Of a stretch of DNA of 64,000 nt, positions 45,433-56,383 are shown one piece after another. The stretch's first letter is position 1. Every line of letters begins with the position of its first letter. The translations under genes were made by a program, and so were the position numbers. The notes under the pieces were generated by a model. That model had not been told where the DNA came from and ran no database searches. It worked only from the letters and a program-made list of their open reading frames with translations. Source of the DNA: an uncultured Helicobacter sp. (lineage in GTDB: Bacteria; Campylobacterota; Campylobacteria; Campylobacterales; Helicobacteraceae); the NCBI RefSeq assembly GCF_937893305.1, contig NZ_CALBGN010000016.1, positions 1 through 64,000 of the forward strand, in the 5' to 3' direction.

Positions 45433-46266
45433 ATGATTAAAAAATGTTTATTTCCAGCAGCGGGCTATGGAACGCGCTTTTTGCCTGTAACAAAGGCAAT
45501 GCCAAAAGAAATGTTGCCCATTGTTAATAAGCCACTCATTCAATATGGCGTGGAAGAAGCAATGGAGGCTGGAATTTTTAATATGGCAATTGTTACAGGG
45601 CGTGGAAAGAGAGCATTAGAAGATCATTTTGATATTAGCTATGAATTAGAGAGTCAAATTAAAGGCACAAATAAAGAAGATTATTTAAAAGACATTCGCC
45701 ATATTTTAGAAACTTGCAATTTTTCTTATACGCGTCAAATGGAGATGAAAGGCTTAGGGCACGCCATTTTATGCGGTGAGTCGTTAATCGGAAATGAACC
45801 TTTTGCGGTGATTTTAAGTGATGATTTGTGTGAAAATTCAGAGTGTGGTGTTTTAAGTCAAATGTGTAAAATCTATGCAAAATATCGTTGTTCTATTGTT
45901 GCAGTAGAAGAAGTAGATATGGAAGAAGTGAGTAAATATGGTGTAATTGCTGGGAGAGTTATTGATGAAAATGTTTTTGTAGTGGATAATATGATAGAAA
46001 AGCCCTCTAAAGATAAAGCACCAAGCAATCTAGCAATTATTGGGCGTTATATTCTAACGCCTGATATTTTTGAGATTTTACACCATACAGCTCCGGGTAA
46101 AAATGGAGAGATTCAAATCACTGATGCGCTTTTAGAGCAGTGTAAAAAGGGAATGGTTTTAGCCTATAAGTTTAAAGGTGCGCGTTATGATTGCGGAAGT
46201 GTTGATGGGTTTGTTAAAGCCACAAATATTTTTTATGAAAAATTCCTAAAGAACGAAGCGCACTAA
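45433..46266 (+). CDS. galU: UTP-glucose-1-phosphate uridylyltransferase
   Basis: Makes UDP-glucose for surface polysaccharides. The nucleotidyltransferase signature AAGYGTRFLPVTKAMPKEMLP is broken here only for brevity: AAGYGTRFLP then KAMPKEM, at residues about 8-26. 277 residues is normal. I start at ATG 45433, five bases after AAGGAG (45422-45427); earlier in-frame GTG/TTG codons lie inside that site. The next gene overlaps by one base. Confidence 0.93.
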   Translation: MIKKCLFPAAGYGTRFLPVTKAMPKEMLPIVNKPLIQYGVEEAMEAGIFNMAIVTGRGKRALEDHFDISYELESQIKGTNKEDYLKDIRHILETCNFSYTRQMEMKGLGHAILCGESLIGNEPFAVILSDDLCENSECGVLSQMCKIYAKYRCSIVAVEEVDMEEVSKYGVIAGRVIDENVFVVDNMIEKPSKDKAPSNLAIIGRYILTPDIFEILHHTAPGKNGEIQITDALLEQCKKGMVLAYKFKGARYDCGSVDGFVKATNIFYEKFLKNEAH

Positions 46267-46715
46267 TGTATAATCTCTCTTTTCATCTTTTTGTCTTTTT
46301 GTTTGTTAGCTTATTAATGCTTCCTTTTTTCTTGCTAACAATGGTATTTCTTGTGTATGAACGCATACAAGCATATTTAGAAGAACTTAGGGGGCGTGAG
46401 CAAAAGTTTAAAAATATTCATTATTTAATTTCTATTTTTAAAGATGAAAATTCCACTCAAGAGCTTTTAGAAGAAGCATTAAACGCGTTTAATGAACATT
46501 TTATTCACTTTGGAGATAAAAACAAAGATAGCAAGGAATATCAAGATTGCCTTGAGTTTATTTCTGCATTTTCGCATTGTTTTAATATAGATATTGATAG
46601 CGTTGTGCGCCAAAGAGAGGTTTTTGTAAAGGAAAATCCTAATTATAAAAAAGAAATTGAAACAGTCATTGGTTCAGCACTTAAAAGCAGAGAAGAACGC
46701 AAGGGTAAAAAATAG
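46266..46715 (+). CDS. Conserved membrane-anchored protein (HP0647-like)
   Basis: 149 residues with one or two hydrophobic segments at the N-terminus (about 5-35) and a helical, charged cytoplasmic part. No named family is recognised. In H. pylori an uncharacterised protein (HP0647) also lies between galU and murA, so the arrangement is conserved. It overlaps galU by one base. Confidence 0.72.
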   Translation: MYNLSFHLFVFLFVSLLMLPFFLLTMVFLVYERIQAYLEELRGREQKFKNIHYLISIFKDENSTQELLEEALNAFNEHFIHFGDKNKDSKEYQDCLEFISAFSHCFNIDIDSVVRQREVFVKENPNYKKEIETVIGSALKSREERKGKK

Positions 46716-46739
46716 CAAAAGATTTAAAAAGGAGAACAA

Positions 46740-48008
46740 GTGGATTATTTAGCATTACAAGGTGGCGTGCGTTTAAATGGAGCAATCACAATTACAGGGG
46801 CAAAAAACTCTGCATTACCACTCATTGCTCTAACACTACTTTCAAAAAACAAAGTGAGTTTGCAAAATCTTCCTAGTGTGGTGGATATTGAAACTTTTTT
46901 TGAGCTTTTAAAAATGTTAGGTTGTGAGGTAGAGCGTTTAGATAAACATATTGTTAGTGTTGATACAACAAGGCAAAACAGCACAAAAGCTACTTATGAT
47001 ATTGTGCGTAAAATGCGTGCTTCTATTTTAGTTTTAGGACCATTGCTTGGGCGTTTTGGACATTGTGCTGTGAGTTTGCCCGGTGGTTGTGCAATTGGTG
47101 CTAGACCTGTGGATTTACACATTAAAGCTTTGGAGAAAATGGGAGCTAAGATTCGTATTGAGGGTGGTTATATTGTTGCCGAAGCAAAGGAAGGTTTAAA
47201 AGGAGCGGTGATTAACTTTGATAAAATCACTGTAACAGGCACTGAAAATATTTTAATGGCAGCGGCGATGGCAAAAGGTAAGACGATTATTAATAATGCT
47301 GCAAAAGAACCTGAAGTGGTGCAACTTTGTGAAGTTTTGCGTGAGAGTGGAGTGGAGATTAGTGGGATTGGTAGCGATAGGATTGAGATTTTTGGGACCA
47401 ATCAAGAGGGGTTGGTGTTGCCAAGTGTTATTAATGTGATTGCAGATAGGATTGAAGCGGGGACTTATTTATGTGCTGGGGCGATTACAAACTCACAAAT
47501 TACGCTACACGGAGCGAATGCAAGTCATCTAGGAGCAGTGATTGCAAAGCTAGAAGAGATTGGATTTAAACTCACTTACAATCAGGATTCCATTACCATT
47601 TATCCTGCTAAAGAGCGTAACGCCTTTGCACTTTCAACCACAGAATATCCGGGGTTTCCAACAGATATGCAAGCACAATTTATGGCACTTGCTACACAAT
47701 GTGAGGGTAGTAGTATTATTGAGGAGCGTTTGTTTGAAAATCGCTTTATGCACACAAGTGAGCTACAAAGAATGGGGGCAAATATTAGTTTGCGCGGTAA
47801 TACAGCGACAATTAATGGCAAAAGTGCTTTAATTGGTGCAGATGTAATGGCGACAGATTTGCGTGCTTCTAGTGCTTTGGTGCTTGCGGCACTTGTGGCA
47901 AAGGGAGAAACTAGAATTCATCGCATTTATCATTTAGATCGTGGTTATGAAGATTTAGAAGAAAAACTTACAAAACTTGGCGCAAATATTATGCGCGCAA
48001 AAGAGTAA
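46740..48008 (+). CDS. murA: UDP-N-acetylglucosamine 1-carboxyvinyltransferase
   Basis: First committed step of peptidoglycan synthesis: transfer of enolpyruvate from PEP to UDP-GlcNAc. Lys22-Asn23 (GAKNSALP) and catalytic Cys117 ([14 protein letters not shown]) are present; the presence of Cys rather than Asp predicts the fosfomycin-type active site. The 422 residues are normal. The start is GTG 46740 after AAGGAGAAC. Confidence 0.96.
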   Translation: MDYLALQGGVRLNGAITITGAKNSALPLIALTLLSKNKVSLQNLPSVVDIETFFELLKMLGCEVERLDKHIVSVDTTRQNSTKATYDIVRKMRASILVLGPLLGRFGHCAVSLPGGCAIGARPVDLHIKALEKMGAKIRIEGGYIVAEAKEGLKGAVINFDKITVTGTENILMAAAMAKGKTIINNAAKEPEVVQLCEVLRESGVEISGIGSDRIEIFGTNQEGLVLPSVINVIADRIEAGTYLCAGAITNSQITLHGANASHLGAVIAKLEEIGFKLTYNQDSITIYPAKERNAFALSTTEYPGFPTDMQAQFMALATQCEGSSIIEERLFENRFMHTSELQRMGANISLRGNTATINGKSALIGADVMATDLRASSALVLAALVAKGETRIHRIYHLDRGYEDLEEKLTKLGANIMRAKE

Positions 48009-48014
48009 GAGATA

Positions 48015-48950
48015 ATGGAGATTCCACATATCCCTGTTTTATTAAAACAGGTTTTAGATTCTTTTAACACTTTAAAAGACGGAATCTTAATTGATTGCAC
48101 TCTAGGTTTTGGCGGACATACACAAGCTCTTTTAGAGACCTATCCAAACTTAGAGATTATAGGGATTGATCAAGATTTAGACGCGATAAATTTTGCAACA
48201 CAGCGTTTAAGTGGTTTTAAAGATCGCTTTTCTTATAGAAAAGGGCGTTATAGTGCGGTTGTGCGTGAAATATTAAGCAATCAAGAATTACAAACAAAAA
48301 TTGTTGGAATCCTAGCAGATATTGGTGTGTCTTCAGTGCAGTTTGATAATAAAGAGCGAGGATTTTGTTTTGATTCTTCTGTGCTTGATATGCGCATGGA
48401 TACACAACAACAACTTAGTGCAAAAGAAATTGTAAATGGTGCAAGCTTAAAGGAGTTAGAGTGTATTTTTAAGGATTTTGGAGAAATTAGAGAGTATAAA
48501 AAACTTGCTCATTTAATTGTTGATGAAAGAAAAAGGACTAAATTTACTAGCTCAAAGGCACTAAGCACATTGATTGCAAAACACTTTAAACACCCTAAGA
48601 TTCACCCAGCCACACAAGCTTTTCAAGCTCTAAGAATTGCGGTTAATGATGAGCTAGGAGAGCTAAAGAGACTTTTGGAAGCTTTAAAAGAGTATCCTTT
48701 AAGACAGGGCGCAAGGGTGAGTATTATTACTTTTCATTCACTTGAAGATAGAATTATTAAGCAGGCTTTTAAAGAATGGGGGAGAGATTGTATTTGTGAT
48801 TGCAATGTAATGCGTTGTGTTTGCGGTGGTGGGCATAGCAAGGGTTGGAATCTTCATAAAAAACCTTTATGTGCTGATGCACAAGAGCTAAGAGAGAATC
48901 CACGCGCACGCAGTGCAAAATTAAGAAGTTTTGAGTTTAAGGGATTATAA
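48015..48950 (+). CDS. rsmH: 16S rRNA (cytosine(1402)-N4)-methyltransferase RsmH
   Basis: MraW methyltransferase modifying C1402 in the ribosomal P-site region. HIPVLLKQVLD starts the family motif, followed by DCTLGFGGHTQALL (SAM binding), GILADIGVSSVQ and the C-terminal SFHSLEDRIIK and ENPRARSAKLR. The 311 residues are normal. It overlaps the next gene by one base. Confidence 0.96.
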   Translation: MEIPHIPVLLKQVLDSFNTLKDGILIDCTLGFGGHTQALLETYPNLEIIGIDQDLDAINFATQRLSGFKDRFSYRKGRYSAVVREILSNQELQTKIVGILADIGVSSVQFDNKERGFCFDSSVLDMRMDTQQQLSAKEIVNGASLKELECIFKDFGEIREYKKLAHLIVDERKRTKFTSSKALSTLIAKHFKHPKIHPATQAFQALRIAVNDELGELKRLLEALKEYPLRQGARVSIITFHSLEDRIIKQAFKEWGRDCICDCNVMRCVCGGGHSKGWNLHKKPLCADAQELRENPRARSAKLRSFEFKGL

Positions 48951-49489
48951 TGGAATCCTATGAAGATTTGCGCTTAGAACAAAAAGATAAAATTCCAAAA
49001 CTAAGTTTTTTTGAACGCTTATTTAAAAAGAGTGAGCCAATTTTAGAACAGAATTTAGACTTCTTAGAAGAGCGTTATCAAAACAATCCCATTTTAGATT
49101 CCAACTCTTTGACTTCTAAAGAAGACTTGCAAACAGATGTTTTACTTTTAGATGACTTATTTTTGAAAAACAAAAATTTACCAGTATTAGAAGATGAAAA
49201 TGTAGAATCGCATTTAGAAACACAAGAGCGTGAAGCAGTTTTGGATGCTGTGGATTTAAACACAAAAGAGATTCCATTTAAAATGGTGTTAATTACACTT
49301 TGTGCAATGGCGTTTGTTTTAGCACTGTTTATCCCTAAAATTTATGCACGCAATAATATTTATTATGCAAGTCGCAATATTATCCAACTTCAAGCGCAAA
49401 TTGATTCTTTAAGAGAAGAAAACAAGCATATTAAAAAACAATTAGAAGATATTAAATTTAAAAACCTAACACAAGAGTTAGATTTTTAG
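48950..49489 (+). CDS. FtsL-like bitopic membrane protein (candidate)
   Basis: 179 residues: a long, acidic cytoplasmic N-terminus (about 1-108), one membrane segment (about 112-130), and a short coiled coil (IIQLQAQIDSLREENKHIKKQLED) at the C-terminus. This leucine-zipper-like end plus position directly after rsmH matches FtsL, the divisome protein partnered with FtsB and FtsQ. FtsL sequences diverge so much that similarity cannot confirm it. The long N-terminus is unlike E. coli FtsL. Confidence 0.55.
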   Translation: MESYEDLRLEQKDKIPKLSFFERLFKKSEPILEQNLDFLEERYQNNPILDSNSLTSKEDLQTDVLLLDDLFLKNKNLPVLEDENVESHLETQEREAVLDAVDLNTKEIPFKMVLITLCAMAFVLALFIPKIYARNNIYYASRNIIQLQAQIDSLREENKHIKKQLEDIKFKNLTQELDF

Positions 49490-49492
49490 CGG

Positions 49493-49498
49493 TATAAT
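49493..49498 (+). promoter_or_regulatory. Candidate -10 element for mnmG
   Basis: TATAAT followed by GC lies 32 bases upstream of mnmG, just after the FtsL-like stop. Confidence 0.55.
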
Positions 49499-49529
49499 GC
49501 GCGTTTAATTTCGTGGTTTAAGGGACAAA

Positions 49530-51428
49530 ATGGAATATGATGTAATTGTTATTGGTGGCGGACACGCAGGGATTGAAGCTTCTATTGTATCTGCGAAAAT
49601 GGGTTGTAAGACACTGCTTTTAACAATGCTTGTAGAACAAATTGGTGCGGCAAGTTGCAATCCTGCTGTTGGTGGGCTTGGAAAAGGACATTTAGTAAAA
49701 GAAATTGACGCACTTGGCGGAGTAATGGGCTATATCACAGATAAAAGTGGAATCCAATTTAGAACGCTCAATGCCTCAAAAGGTCCAGCAGTGCGTGGAA
49801 CACGCGCTCAAATTGATATGGATCGTTATAAAATCATTGCACGCGACTTGTGTTATCATACAAAAAACTTAGAAATCTCTCAACAAATTGTAGAATCTTT
49901 AGTGCTAGAAAATAATTCTGTAATTGGCGTTAAAACTACCATTGGCAAGGTTTATCGTGCAAAAAAAGTGGTGCTAACAACAGGCACATTTTTGCGCGGA
50001 AAAATCCATATTGGAGAAAACACTTCTCATAACGGACGTGCAGGAGAGCCTCCTGCAATGGAATTGGGTGAAAATTTAAGAGCTTTAGGGCTTGATGTTG
50101 GGAGGCTAAAAACAGGAACTTGCGCACGCATTAAAGCAAGTAGTATTAATTTTGAGATTTTAGAAAAACATTATGGAGATTTGCCAGCGCCATTTTTTAG
50201 CAAAAAAACACAAAAAGAATTAGGTGATCATCCTTTTAATCCTGTGCAACTCCCTTGTTATGTAACCTATACAAACACAAGAACACACGCAATTATTAGA
50301 GAGAATTTTCATCGCGCCCCTATGTTTACAGGGCAAATTGAAGGGATTGGTCCAAGATATTGTCCAAGTATTGAAGATAAAGTCAATCGCTTTAGTGATA
50401 AAGAACGCCATCAACTTTTTTTAGAGCCACAAACGCTAGAAGCTAATGAGTATTATATTAATGGTCTTACAAGCTCTTTGCCTTATGATGTTCAAGAAGC
50501 AATGATTCATAGCATTGAAGGTTTAGAAAATGCAGAAATTGTGCGTTATGGTTATGCTATTGAATACGACTATATTAATCCTACAGAATTAAAACATACG
50601 CTAGAGACAAAAAAAATACGGAATCTTTATTGTGCTGGACAAATCAATGGCACAACAGGCTATGAAGAAGCAGGAGCGCAAGGCTTAATGGCTGGGATAA
50701 ATGCAGCTTTAAGCGTACAAGGGAAGCTAGAAATTACCCTTAAACGCAATGAAGCTTATATTGGTGTAATGATTGATGATTTAGTTACCAAAGGCACAAA
50801 AGAACCTTATAGAATGTTTAGTTCGCGTGCGGAGTATCGCCTGCTTTTGCGTGAAGGAAATGCGATTTTTAGACTAGGAGAACTTGCTTATAATCTAGGA
50901 CTTCTAGAAGAAGAAGAATATAAAGAATTGCAAAAAGACAAAGTTGCAATACAAGAGGGCTTAAAATGGCTTAGAGATACGGCAGTAACGCCAAGTGCTT
51001 TGGTATTAAATTTTTTAAATTCAATTTGTGAAGAAAAGATTAGTGATAAAACAAATTGGGAAACAATCGTAGCGCGCCGCAGTTTTGATGTGCCTAAACT
51101 TTTAAAAATTCAAGAAGTGGAGAATTGCCCTTTTGCAAACTATTCAGAGCGTGCATTAGAAGAAATTTTAGTGGAAGCAAAATATTTTAACTATATCCAA
51201 AAACAACAAAATATGATTGATAATATGGAGAAGATGTTAAGCATTGAGATTCCGCAAGATTTCGCTTTTGATGGGATTCCTGGGTTAAGTTTAGAAGTGA
51301 TTGAAAAGCTTAAGAAATTTAGCCCCAAAAGCCTGTTTGAAGCAAGTGAAATTAGTGGTGTAACGCCAGCTAGTTTAGAAGTTTTGCAGCTTTATATCCA
51401 TTTACACCATAAAAAACAAACTGCATAG
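49530..51428 (+). CDS. mnmG: tRNA uridine-5-carboxymethylaminomethyl modification enzyme MnmG (GidA)
   Basis: FAD-binding protein that, with MnmE, modifies U34 of tRNAs reading split-box codons. [10 protein letters not shown] (residues about 9-18) is the FAD motif; [21 protein letters not shown] and [15 protein letters not shown] are family landmarks. 632 residues is normal. It is transcribed from its own promoter. Confidence 0.96.
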   Translation: MEYDVIVIGGGHAGIEASIVSAKMGCKTLLLTMLVEQIGAASCNPAVGGLGKGHLVKEIDALGGVMGYITDKSGIQFRTLNASKGPAVRGTRAQIDMDRYKIIARDLCYHTKNLEISQQIVESLVLENNSVIGVKTTIGKVYRAKKVVLTTGTFLRGKIHIGENTSHNGRAGEPPAMELGENLRALGLDVGRLKTGTCARIKASSINFEILEKHYGDLPAPFFSKKTQKELGDHPFNPVQLPCYVTYTNTRTHAIIRENFHRAPMFTGQIEGIGPRYCPSIEDKVNRFSDKERHQLFLEPQTLEANEYYINGLTSSLPYDVQEAMIHSIEGLENAEIVRYGYAIEYDYINPTELKHTLETKKIRNLYCAGQINGTTGYEEAGAQGLMAGINAALSVQGKLEITLKRNEAYIGVMIDDLVTKGTKEPYRMFSSRAEYRLLLREGNAIFRLGELAYNLGLLEEEEYKELQKDKVAIQEGLKWLRDTAVTPSALVLNFLNSICEEKISDKTNWETIVARRSFDVPKLLKIQEVENCPFANYSERALEEILVEAKYFNYIQKQQNMIDNMEKMLSIEIPQDFAFDGIPGLSLEVIEKLKKFSPKSLFEASEISGVTPASLEVLQLYIHLHHKKQTA

Positions 51429-51458
51429 TTGGCTAATTTTTATTTTAGTGAGATTGCG

Positions 51459-51465
51459 TTAAAAT
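51459..51465 (+). promoter_or_regulatory. Candidate -10 element for ctpA
   Basis: TTAAAAT, preceded by TGCG, lies 31 bases before ctpA in the gap after mnmG. Confidence 0.4.
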
Positions 51466-51495
51466 CGCAAAATTTTAAACTTTTAGGTTGGAACA

Positions 51496-52776
51496 ATGAA
51501 TAAACAAGGCTTAAACAAAATCTTTTGGCTTTTAAGTGCGACTTTGATAAGTTTGCAAACTCTAGCATTTGCCGAACAAGAATCGCGTCTTGATGCGTAT
51601 AATAAATTGCGTAAAGTGATTGGCACGGTGGAGAAATATTATGTTGATGAACTTACGCTTAATGAAATTGTAGATAAAGCAATTGATGGATTGCTTTCAA
51701 ACTTAGATGCGCATTCTGCATATTTAGATGAGAAAAAATATGAGGATTTAAAAATCCAAACCGATGGGCAGTTTGGTGGCATTGGAATCACAATTTCTTT
51801 AAAAGACAATGCTCTAACTATTGTAGCTCCTATTGAAGGAACTCCGGGAGATAAGGCTGGATTAAAAAGTGGGGATATTATTTTAAAGATTGATGATGAA
51901 AGCACGCTTAGTATGAGTATTGATGATGCTGTGAATAAAATGCGTGGTGCGCCAAAAACAAAAGTTACTTTAACAATCGTGCGTAAAAATGAATCAAAGC
52001 CTCTAGTGTTTGATATTACAAGAGATAACATTAAAGTAGAATCTGTGTATTCTAAAAGGATTATGGATACAGATTATGCGTATTTGCGTGTAACTTCTTT
52101 TGATAAAAATATTACACAACGCGTCAATGAAGAGTTAAAAAAATATAAAAAAATTGATGGAATTGTGTTGGATTTGCGTAATAATCCCGGTGGGCTTTTA
52201 AATCAGGCAGTGGGCTTGAGCGATTTGTTTATCAAAAATGGCATTATTGTTTCTCAAAAAGGTAGAATCAAAGATGAAAATATTGTGTATCGTGCGACAG
52301 ATAATACGCCTTATGCGACAATCCCACTTGTTGTGTTAATCAATAATGGAAGTGCTAGTGCTAGCGAGATTGTTGCAGGGGCAATCCAAGATAATAAACG
52401 CGGTGTGTTAGTGGGTGAAGGGACATTTGGTAAAGGAAGTGTGCAAGTGATTTTACCCACAGAGAAAAAGGAAGCATTGCGTTTAACAATCGCGCGTTAT
52501 TATTTGCCAAGCGGGCGCACAATTCAAGCTGTTGGGGTTACACCAGATATTGAAGTAGCTCCCGGAGCAGTTCCAGATGAGAATAGCGGGTTTAGCATTA
52601 AAGAAGCAGATTTGCAAAAACATTTAGAAGGTGAGCTAGCAAAAGTGGATAAAAAAGAAGGGAAGCAAGAGAAAAAACAAAGCGATCCAAAACATACAAT
52701 CACGCAAAAGCAAGTCTTGCAAGATATTCAGCTGAAAAGCGCAATTGATGTTTTAAAAGTTTTTAAAGTTTTATAA
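51496..52776 (+). CDS. ctpA: C-terminal processing (carboxyl-terminal) protease
   Basis: Periplasmic S41 protease with a signal peptide (about 1-26), a PDZ domain (about 95-175, beginning [11 protein letters not shown]) and the Ser-Lys dyad: Ser in NNGSASASE and Lys in [11 protein letters not shown]. The 426 residues end in a Lys/Gln-rich tail. It heads ctpA-purC-purS-purQ-(SH3 protein)-plsC, the same order as C. jejuni Cj0511-Cj0516. Confidence 0.93.
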   Translation: MNKQGLNKIFWLLSATLISLQTLAFAEQESRLDAYNKLRKVIGTVEKYYVDELTLNEIVDKAIDGLLSNLDAHSAYLDEKKYEDLKIQTDGQFGGIGITISLKDNALTIVAPIEGTPGDKAGLKSGDIILKIDDESTLSMSIDDAVNKMRGAPKTKVTLTIVRKNESKPLVFDITRDNIKVESVYSKRIMDTDYAYLRVTSFDKNITQRVNEELKKYKKIDGIVLDLRNNPGGLLNQAVGLSDLFIKNGIIVSQKGRIKDENIVYRATDNTPYATIPLVVLINNGSASASEIVAGAIQDNKRGVLVGEGTFGKGSVQVILPTEKKEALRLTIARYYLPSGRTIQAVGVTPDIEVAPGAVPDENSGFSIKEADLQKHLEGELAKVDKKEGKQEKKQSDPKHTITQKQVLQDIQLKSAIDVLKVFKVL

Positions 52777-52787
52777 AAGGAGCAAGA

Positions 52788-53498
52788 ATGCAACAAAAAG
52801 AAATGTTTTATGAAGGCAAGGGTAAAAAACTCTATAAAACAGAAGATGAAAACCTTATAATTTCTGAATTTAAAGATGATTTAACCGCATTTAATGCTGA
52901 GAAAAAAGGAAGTGAGCAAGGCAAAGGGATTTTAAATTGTAAAATTTCCACAGAGATTTTTAAACTTTTAGAAAAACACGGAATCCAAACGCATTATGTA
53001 GAAACACTAGCAGATCATTTAATGCTTTGTAAGCTTGTGAAAATTATCCCTATTGAAGTTGTTGTGCGTAATGTTGCCACGGGTTCTTTAAGTAAGCGTT
53101 TAGGAATTAAAGAGGGGGAAGTGTTGCCCTTTACTCTTGTAGAGTTTTACTATAAAGACGATGCGTTGGGAGATCCGTTAATTAACGATGAACACGCATT
53201 GATTTTAAATTGTGTAAAATCTGTGGAATCACTAGATGCGTTGCGTAAAATAGGGCGTGAAGTTAATGATGTATTGCGAGAGTTTTTTGATAAAAAGAAT
53301 CTAATTTTAGTAGATTTTAAACTTGAATTTGGAGTGGATAAAGATGGAAATATCCTACTTGCTGATGAAATCACGCCAGATTCTTGTAGATTTTGGGATA
53401 AAAACACAAAAGAAAAATTAGATAAAGATCGCTTTAGACAAGATTTAGGCAATGTCAAAATGGCGTATGAAGAGATTTTAAAAAGAATCTTAAACTAA
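52788..53498 (+). CDS. purC: Phosphoribosylaminoimidazole-succinocarboxamide synthase
   Basis: SAICAR synthetase of de novo purine synthesis. [37 protein letters not shown] and [15 protein letters not shown] are the classic motifs. The 236 residues are normal. AAGGAG precedes ATG 52788. H. pylori lacks this pathway, so its presence helps place the organism. Confidence 0.96.
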   Translation: MQQKEMFYEGKGKKLYKTEDENLIISEFKDDLTAFNAEKKGSEQGKGILNCKISTEIFKLLEKHGIQTHYVETLADHLMLCKLVKIIPIEVVVRNVATGSLSKRLGIKEGEVLPFTLVEFYYKDDALGDPLINDEHALILNCVKSVESLDALRKIGREVNDVLREFFDKKNLILVDFKLEFGVDKDGNILLADEITPDSCRFWDKNTKEKLDKDRFRQDLGNVKMAYEEILKRILN

Positions 53499-53507
53499 AG
53501 GTAGGCA

Positions 53508-53744
53508 ATGCAAGTAGAAGTGATTGTTGGGTTAAAAGAAGGGGTTTTAGATCCACAAGGAAAGGCGATTCATCACGCATTAGAATCGCTAGGTTTTCAA
53601 GGTGTCAATGAAGTAAAAACGGGTAAAGTTATTACGCTAGAAATTGACAAAACAGACAAAGAAGCAGCTAGGCAAGAAGTAGAATCAATGTGTGAAATGC
53701 TACTTGCAAATACCGTGATTGAAAACTACACAATAAAGATGTAA
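53508..53744 (+). CDS. purS: Phosphoribosylformylglycinamidine synthase subunit PurS
   Basis: 78-residue small subunit of the three-part FGAM synthase (PurS/PurQ/PurL). VGLKEGVLDPQGKAIHHAL is the family's N-terminal signature. It lies between purC and purQ with two or nine bases spacing. purL is not in this window. Confidence 0.93.
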   Translation: MQVEVIVGLKEGVLDPQGKAIHHALESLGFQGVNEVKTGKVITLEIDKTDKEAARQEVESMCEMLLANTVIENYTIKM

Positions 53745-53746
53745 TA

Positions 53747-54403
53747 ATGGTTGCGATTCTTCAGTTTTTAGGCACAAATTGTGAATACGATATGGAATAT
53801 GCCTTTGCATTGCTTGGTGTGAAAACGCAAAGGGTTTGGCATAAAGAAACAGAGCTTCCAAAGGATACGCGCCTTGTTGTAATTCCGGGTGGTTTTAGTT
53901 ATGGAGATTATTTGCGTAGTGGAGCAATTGCTAGATTCTCTCCAATTATGCAAGCAGTGATTACTTTTGCAAACAATGGGGGTTATGTGCTTGGGATTTG
54001 TAATGGATTTCAAATTTTGCTTGAGAGTGGTTTGCTTCCGGGTGCAATGAAGCGCAATGCGAATCTGCATTTTATTTCTAAAAATTGCGATTTAAAAGTT
54101 GTGAATAATTCTAATATTTTTTTAGAAAAATTCCAAAAAGGAGAAAATATTAAAATCCCTATTGCACACGCTGATGGAAATTATTATATTGATGAAGATG
54201 GGCTAGAATCCCTTGAAGCAAACAATCAAATTCTCCTAGAGTATGTCAGAAATCCTAATGGTTCTGTGCGTAACATTGCAGGAATTTGTAATGCAAATCA
54301 AAATGTTTTTGGACTAATGCCTCACCCAGAACGTGCAGTAGAACAGGTGCTAGGTGGAGTTGTAGGGCTGAAAATGCTTGAAGGTTTTTTAAAAGTTCTA
54401 TGA
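53747..54403 (+). CDS. purQ: Phosphoribosylformylglycinamidine synthase subunit PurQ
   Basis: Glutaminase subunit of FGAM synthase. The nucleophile Cys85 is in GICNGFQ, with PGGFSYGDYLRSGAIA upstream and the MPHPERAVE catalytic His/Glu at the end. The 218 residues are normal. It overlaps the next gene by four bases. Confidence 0.95.
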   Translation: MVAILQFLGTNCEYDMEYAFALLGVKTQRVWHKETELPKDTRLVVIPGGFSYGDYLRSGAIARFSPIMQAVITFANNGGYVLGICNGFQILLESGLLPGAMKRNANLHFISKNCDLKVVNNSNIFLEKFQKGENIKIPIAHADGNYYIDEDGLESLEANNQILLEYVRNPNGSVRNIAGICNANQNVFGLMPHPERAVEQVLGGVVGLKMLEGFLKVL

Positions 54404-55698
54404 GAATCATTTTCGTATTTTTATGTGTTTTTGGATTTTTTGCAGGAGCGTTTGCAGAAGAAACGCGTCTTTTTCCAAAAGCACAAGAAGAGTTTATTCC
54501 AAGTCAAACTCCTAAAAATTTAGAATCCACAAATACAGAAACTTTAGATTCTAACACTACAGTTCCACAATCCCCACTCCCTAATGTAATTTTAGAAAAT
54601 GAAGCAGAATCTGAAAATGTGGAATCCAAAAACACAGAATCAACGCAGGATTTCACAGCACAAGAGATTCCTTTAAACAATTCTCTTGTAAAAAATGTTT
54701 ATTTAGAGGCACTCACGCCTTTAATGGATATTTTATATGTTAATCAAGTGGTTGCATTAGAGTTTAAAATGCTAGTTTTCACACAATATTCTACAATCAC
54801 AACAGAATTTATTTTTGAAGATACAGCTTTAAAAGACAGCGTAGAAGTGCTAAATCCAAATGAAGCTTGGGTGTTAAATGCGGAAGATTCTAGTTTTAAA
54901 AACACTTTTTATTTAAAAATTAAGCAAGCACAATTTGCAATTCCTAAAATTAAAGTTAATGTGCTAACAGATAATGGGTTGATTAGTGAAAGCCTTGCAG
55001 GAAGTAGCGCAAGAGCAATTAAGCTAGAAAGACAAGGAGAATATTCACAAGTTTTAGCGCAAGATTTACAGATTTTAGACACAAAGATTACAAATTATGA
55101 TTCCACACAAAATCTAGCAGTTTTTCAACTCCAAAGCACAATGGCAAATCTCTTTGATTTTCATCTTGCAAACTACAAACAACAAGGAATTGAAAGTAAA
55201 AGTGGAGATTATAAACAAGCAGTGGCATTTTATTATGTGATTGTCCCAAAAGCGCAAAATACAATTAGTTTTGATTATTTTAATACCTTAACTTCTAAAT
55301 ACCAAACTCTGCAAGTCCCAAATATCGCCGTTGAAGATCGTGTTAGCACGCAAAGCGATATTAAGCCAAAAAACAACTATCAGTTTTTTCAAATTTCTTT
55401 GATGATTTTTTTTGCGATTTTGTTTTTTGGATTGTATTTATATAAGCGCAAGATTATTTTTGTTTTGCTTGGGATTTTCTCGCTTGCATTGTTGCTTTAT
55501 TTCTCAACACTTAAAAGTGAGGTAACAATCAAAGCAAATGTTGCATTAAAAATTTTACCAACATTTAATTCTACAATTGTTTTGACTACACAATCTCCGA
55601 CAAAAGCAGAGATTCTAGGAGAACGGAATCCTTATTATAAAGTGATTTTAGAAGATGAACGCATAGGGTGGGTAAAAAAAGATGATCTCCAAAATTAG
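54400..55698 (+). CDS. Membrane protein with a periplasmic domain and C-terminal SH3-like domain
   Basis: 432 residues: a signal peptide (about 1-19), a Ser/Thr/Glu/Asn-rich low-complexity stretch (20-85), a beta-rich domain, two membrane segments (about 327-346 and 349-366) and a C-terminal bacterial SH3-like domain (about 372-430, with ILGERNPYYKVI and GWVKKDDL). C. jejuni has an uncharacterised protein at the same place (Cj0515), and the overall layout recalls BatD-like proteins. No function is established. It overlaps purQ upstream and plsC downstream. Confidence 0.7.
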   Translation: MRIIFVFLCVFGFFAGAFAEETRLFPKAQEEFIPSQTPKNLESTNTETLDSNTTVPQSPLPNVILENEAESENVESKNTESTQDFTAQEIPLNNSLVKNVYLEALTPLMDILYVNQVVALEFKMLVFTQYSTITTEFIFEDTALKDSVEVLNPNEAWVLNAEDSSFKNTFYLKIKQAQFAIPKIKVNVLTDNGLISESLAGSSARAIKLERQGEYSQVLAQDLQILDTKITNYDSTQNLAVFQLQSTMANLFDFHLANYKQQGIESKSGDYKQAVAFYYVIVPKAQNTISFDYFNTLTSKYQTLQVPNIAVEDRVSTQSDIKPKNNYQFFQISLMIFFAILFFGLYLYKRKIIFVLLGIFSLALLLYFSTLKSEVTIKANVALKILPTFNSTIVLTTQSPTKAEILGERNPYYKVILEDERIGWVKKDDLQN

Positions 55699-56383
55699 AG
55701 CATTTAGTGCGTTGTTGTATATTTTGTTAGTGATGCCATTTGCCATTGCTTTAATGTATAGTTTTAATGCCTTTCATCGCACAATCCGTAGAAGCATAGC
55801 TCTAGTTTTTTTAAAGCTCTTTAGGGTAAAGACATACATACAAGGCAGCCTAGATCCAAGCGCACAAATTTTAATTTTAAATCATCAAAGTTTTATGGAT
55901 GTGATGTATTTTGAGGCAATCCATCCTAATAATCTTTGTTGGATTGCTAAAAAAGAGCTTGGCGAAGCCTTTTTATACGGACACGCATTAAAAGCTCCTA
56001 AGATGATTTTAATCAATAGAGAAAGCAAAAAGGAGCTTGTCTTTTTATTAAAAGAAGCAAAAGATAGATTATATTGTGGTAGAACACTCTGTATTTTTCC
56101 AGAAGGCACACGTTCTTATGGGAGAGAAAATTTACTCCCCTTTAAAAATGGAGCGAAAGTCTTAGTTGAACACTTTAAGTTAAAGGTGCAGCCAATCGTG
56201 CTTTGTGGCACACGCAAAACCTTTAATTTTGAAAAGCTAGAGTTTGATAATTCTCCCTTTAGTGTGCAGTATTTAGAAGCTTTTACGCCACAAGATCCGC
56301 AATGGTTTAAGGAATTAGAAATGCGTATGCAAGAAGTTTATCACACAATGTATCAAAGGCAAAATCAATGCACGGCAGAATAG
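55682..56383 (+). CDS. plsC: 1-acyl-sn-glycerol-3-phosphate acyltransferase
   Basis: Second acylation of glycerol-3-phosphate in phospholipid synthesis. The HX4D motif is NHQSFMDV and the substrate motif is FPEGTRSYG; an N-terminal membrane segment is at about 8-28. The 233 residues are normal. It overlaps both neighbours (17 bases upstream, 16 downstream). Confidence 0.92.
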   Translation: MISKIRAFSALLYILLVMPFAIALMYSFNAFHRTIRRSIALVFLKLFRVKTYIQGSLDPSAQILILNHQSFMDVMYFEAIHPNNLCWIAKKELGEAFLYGHALKAPKMILINRESKKELVFLLKEAKDRLYCGRTLCIFPEGTRSYGRENLLPFKNGAKVLVEHFKLKVQPIVLCGTRKTFNFEKLEFDNSPFSVQYLEAFTPQDPQWFKELEMRMQEVYHTMYQRQNQCTAE

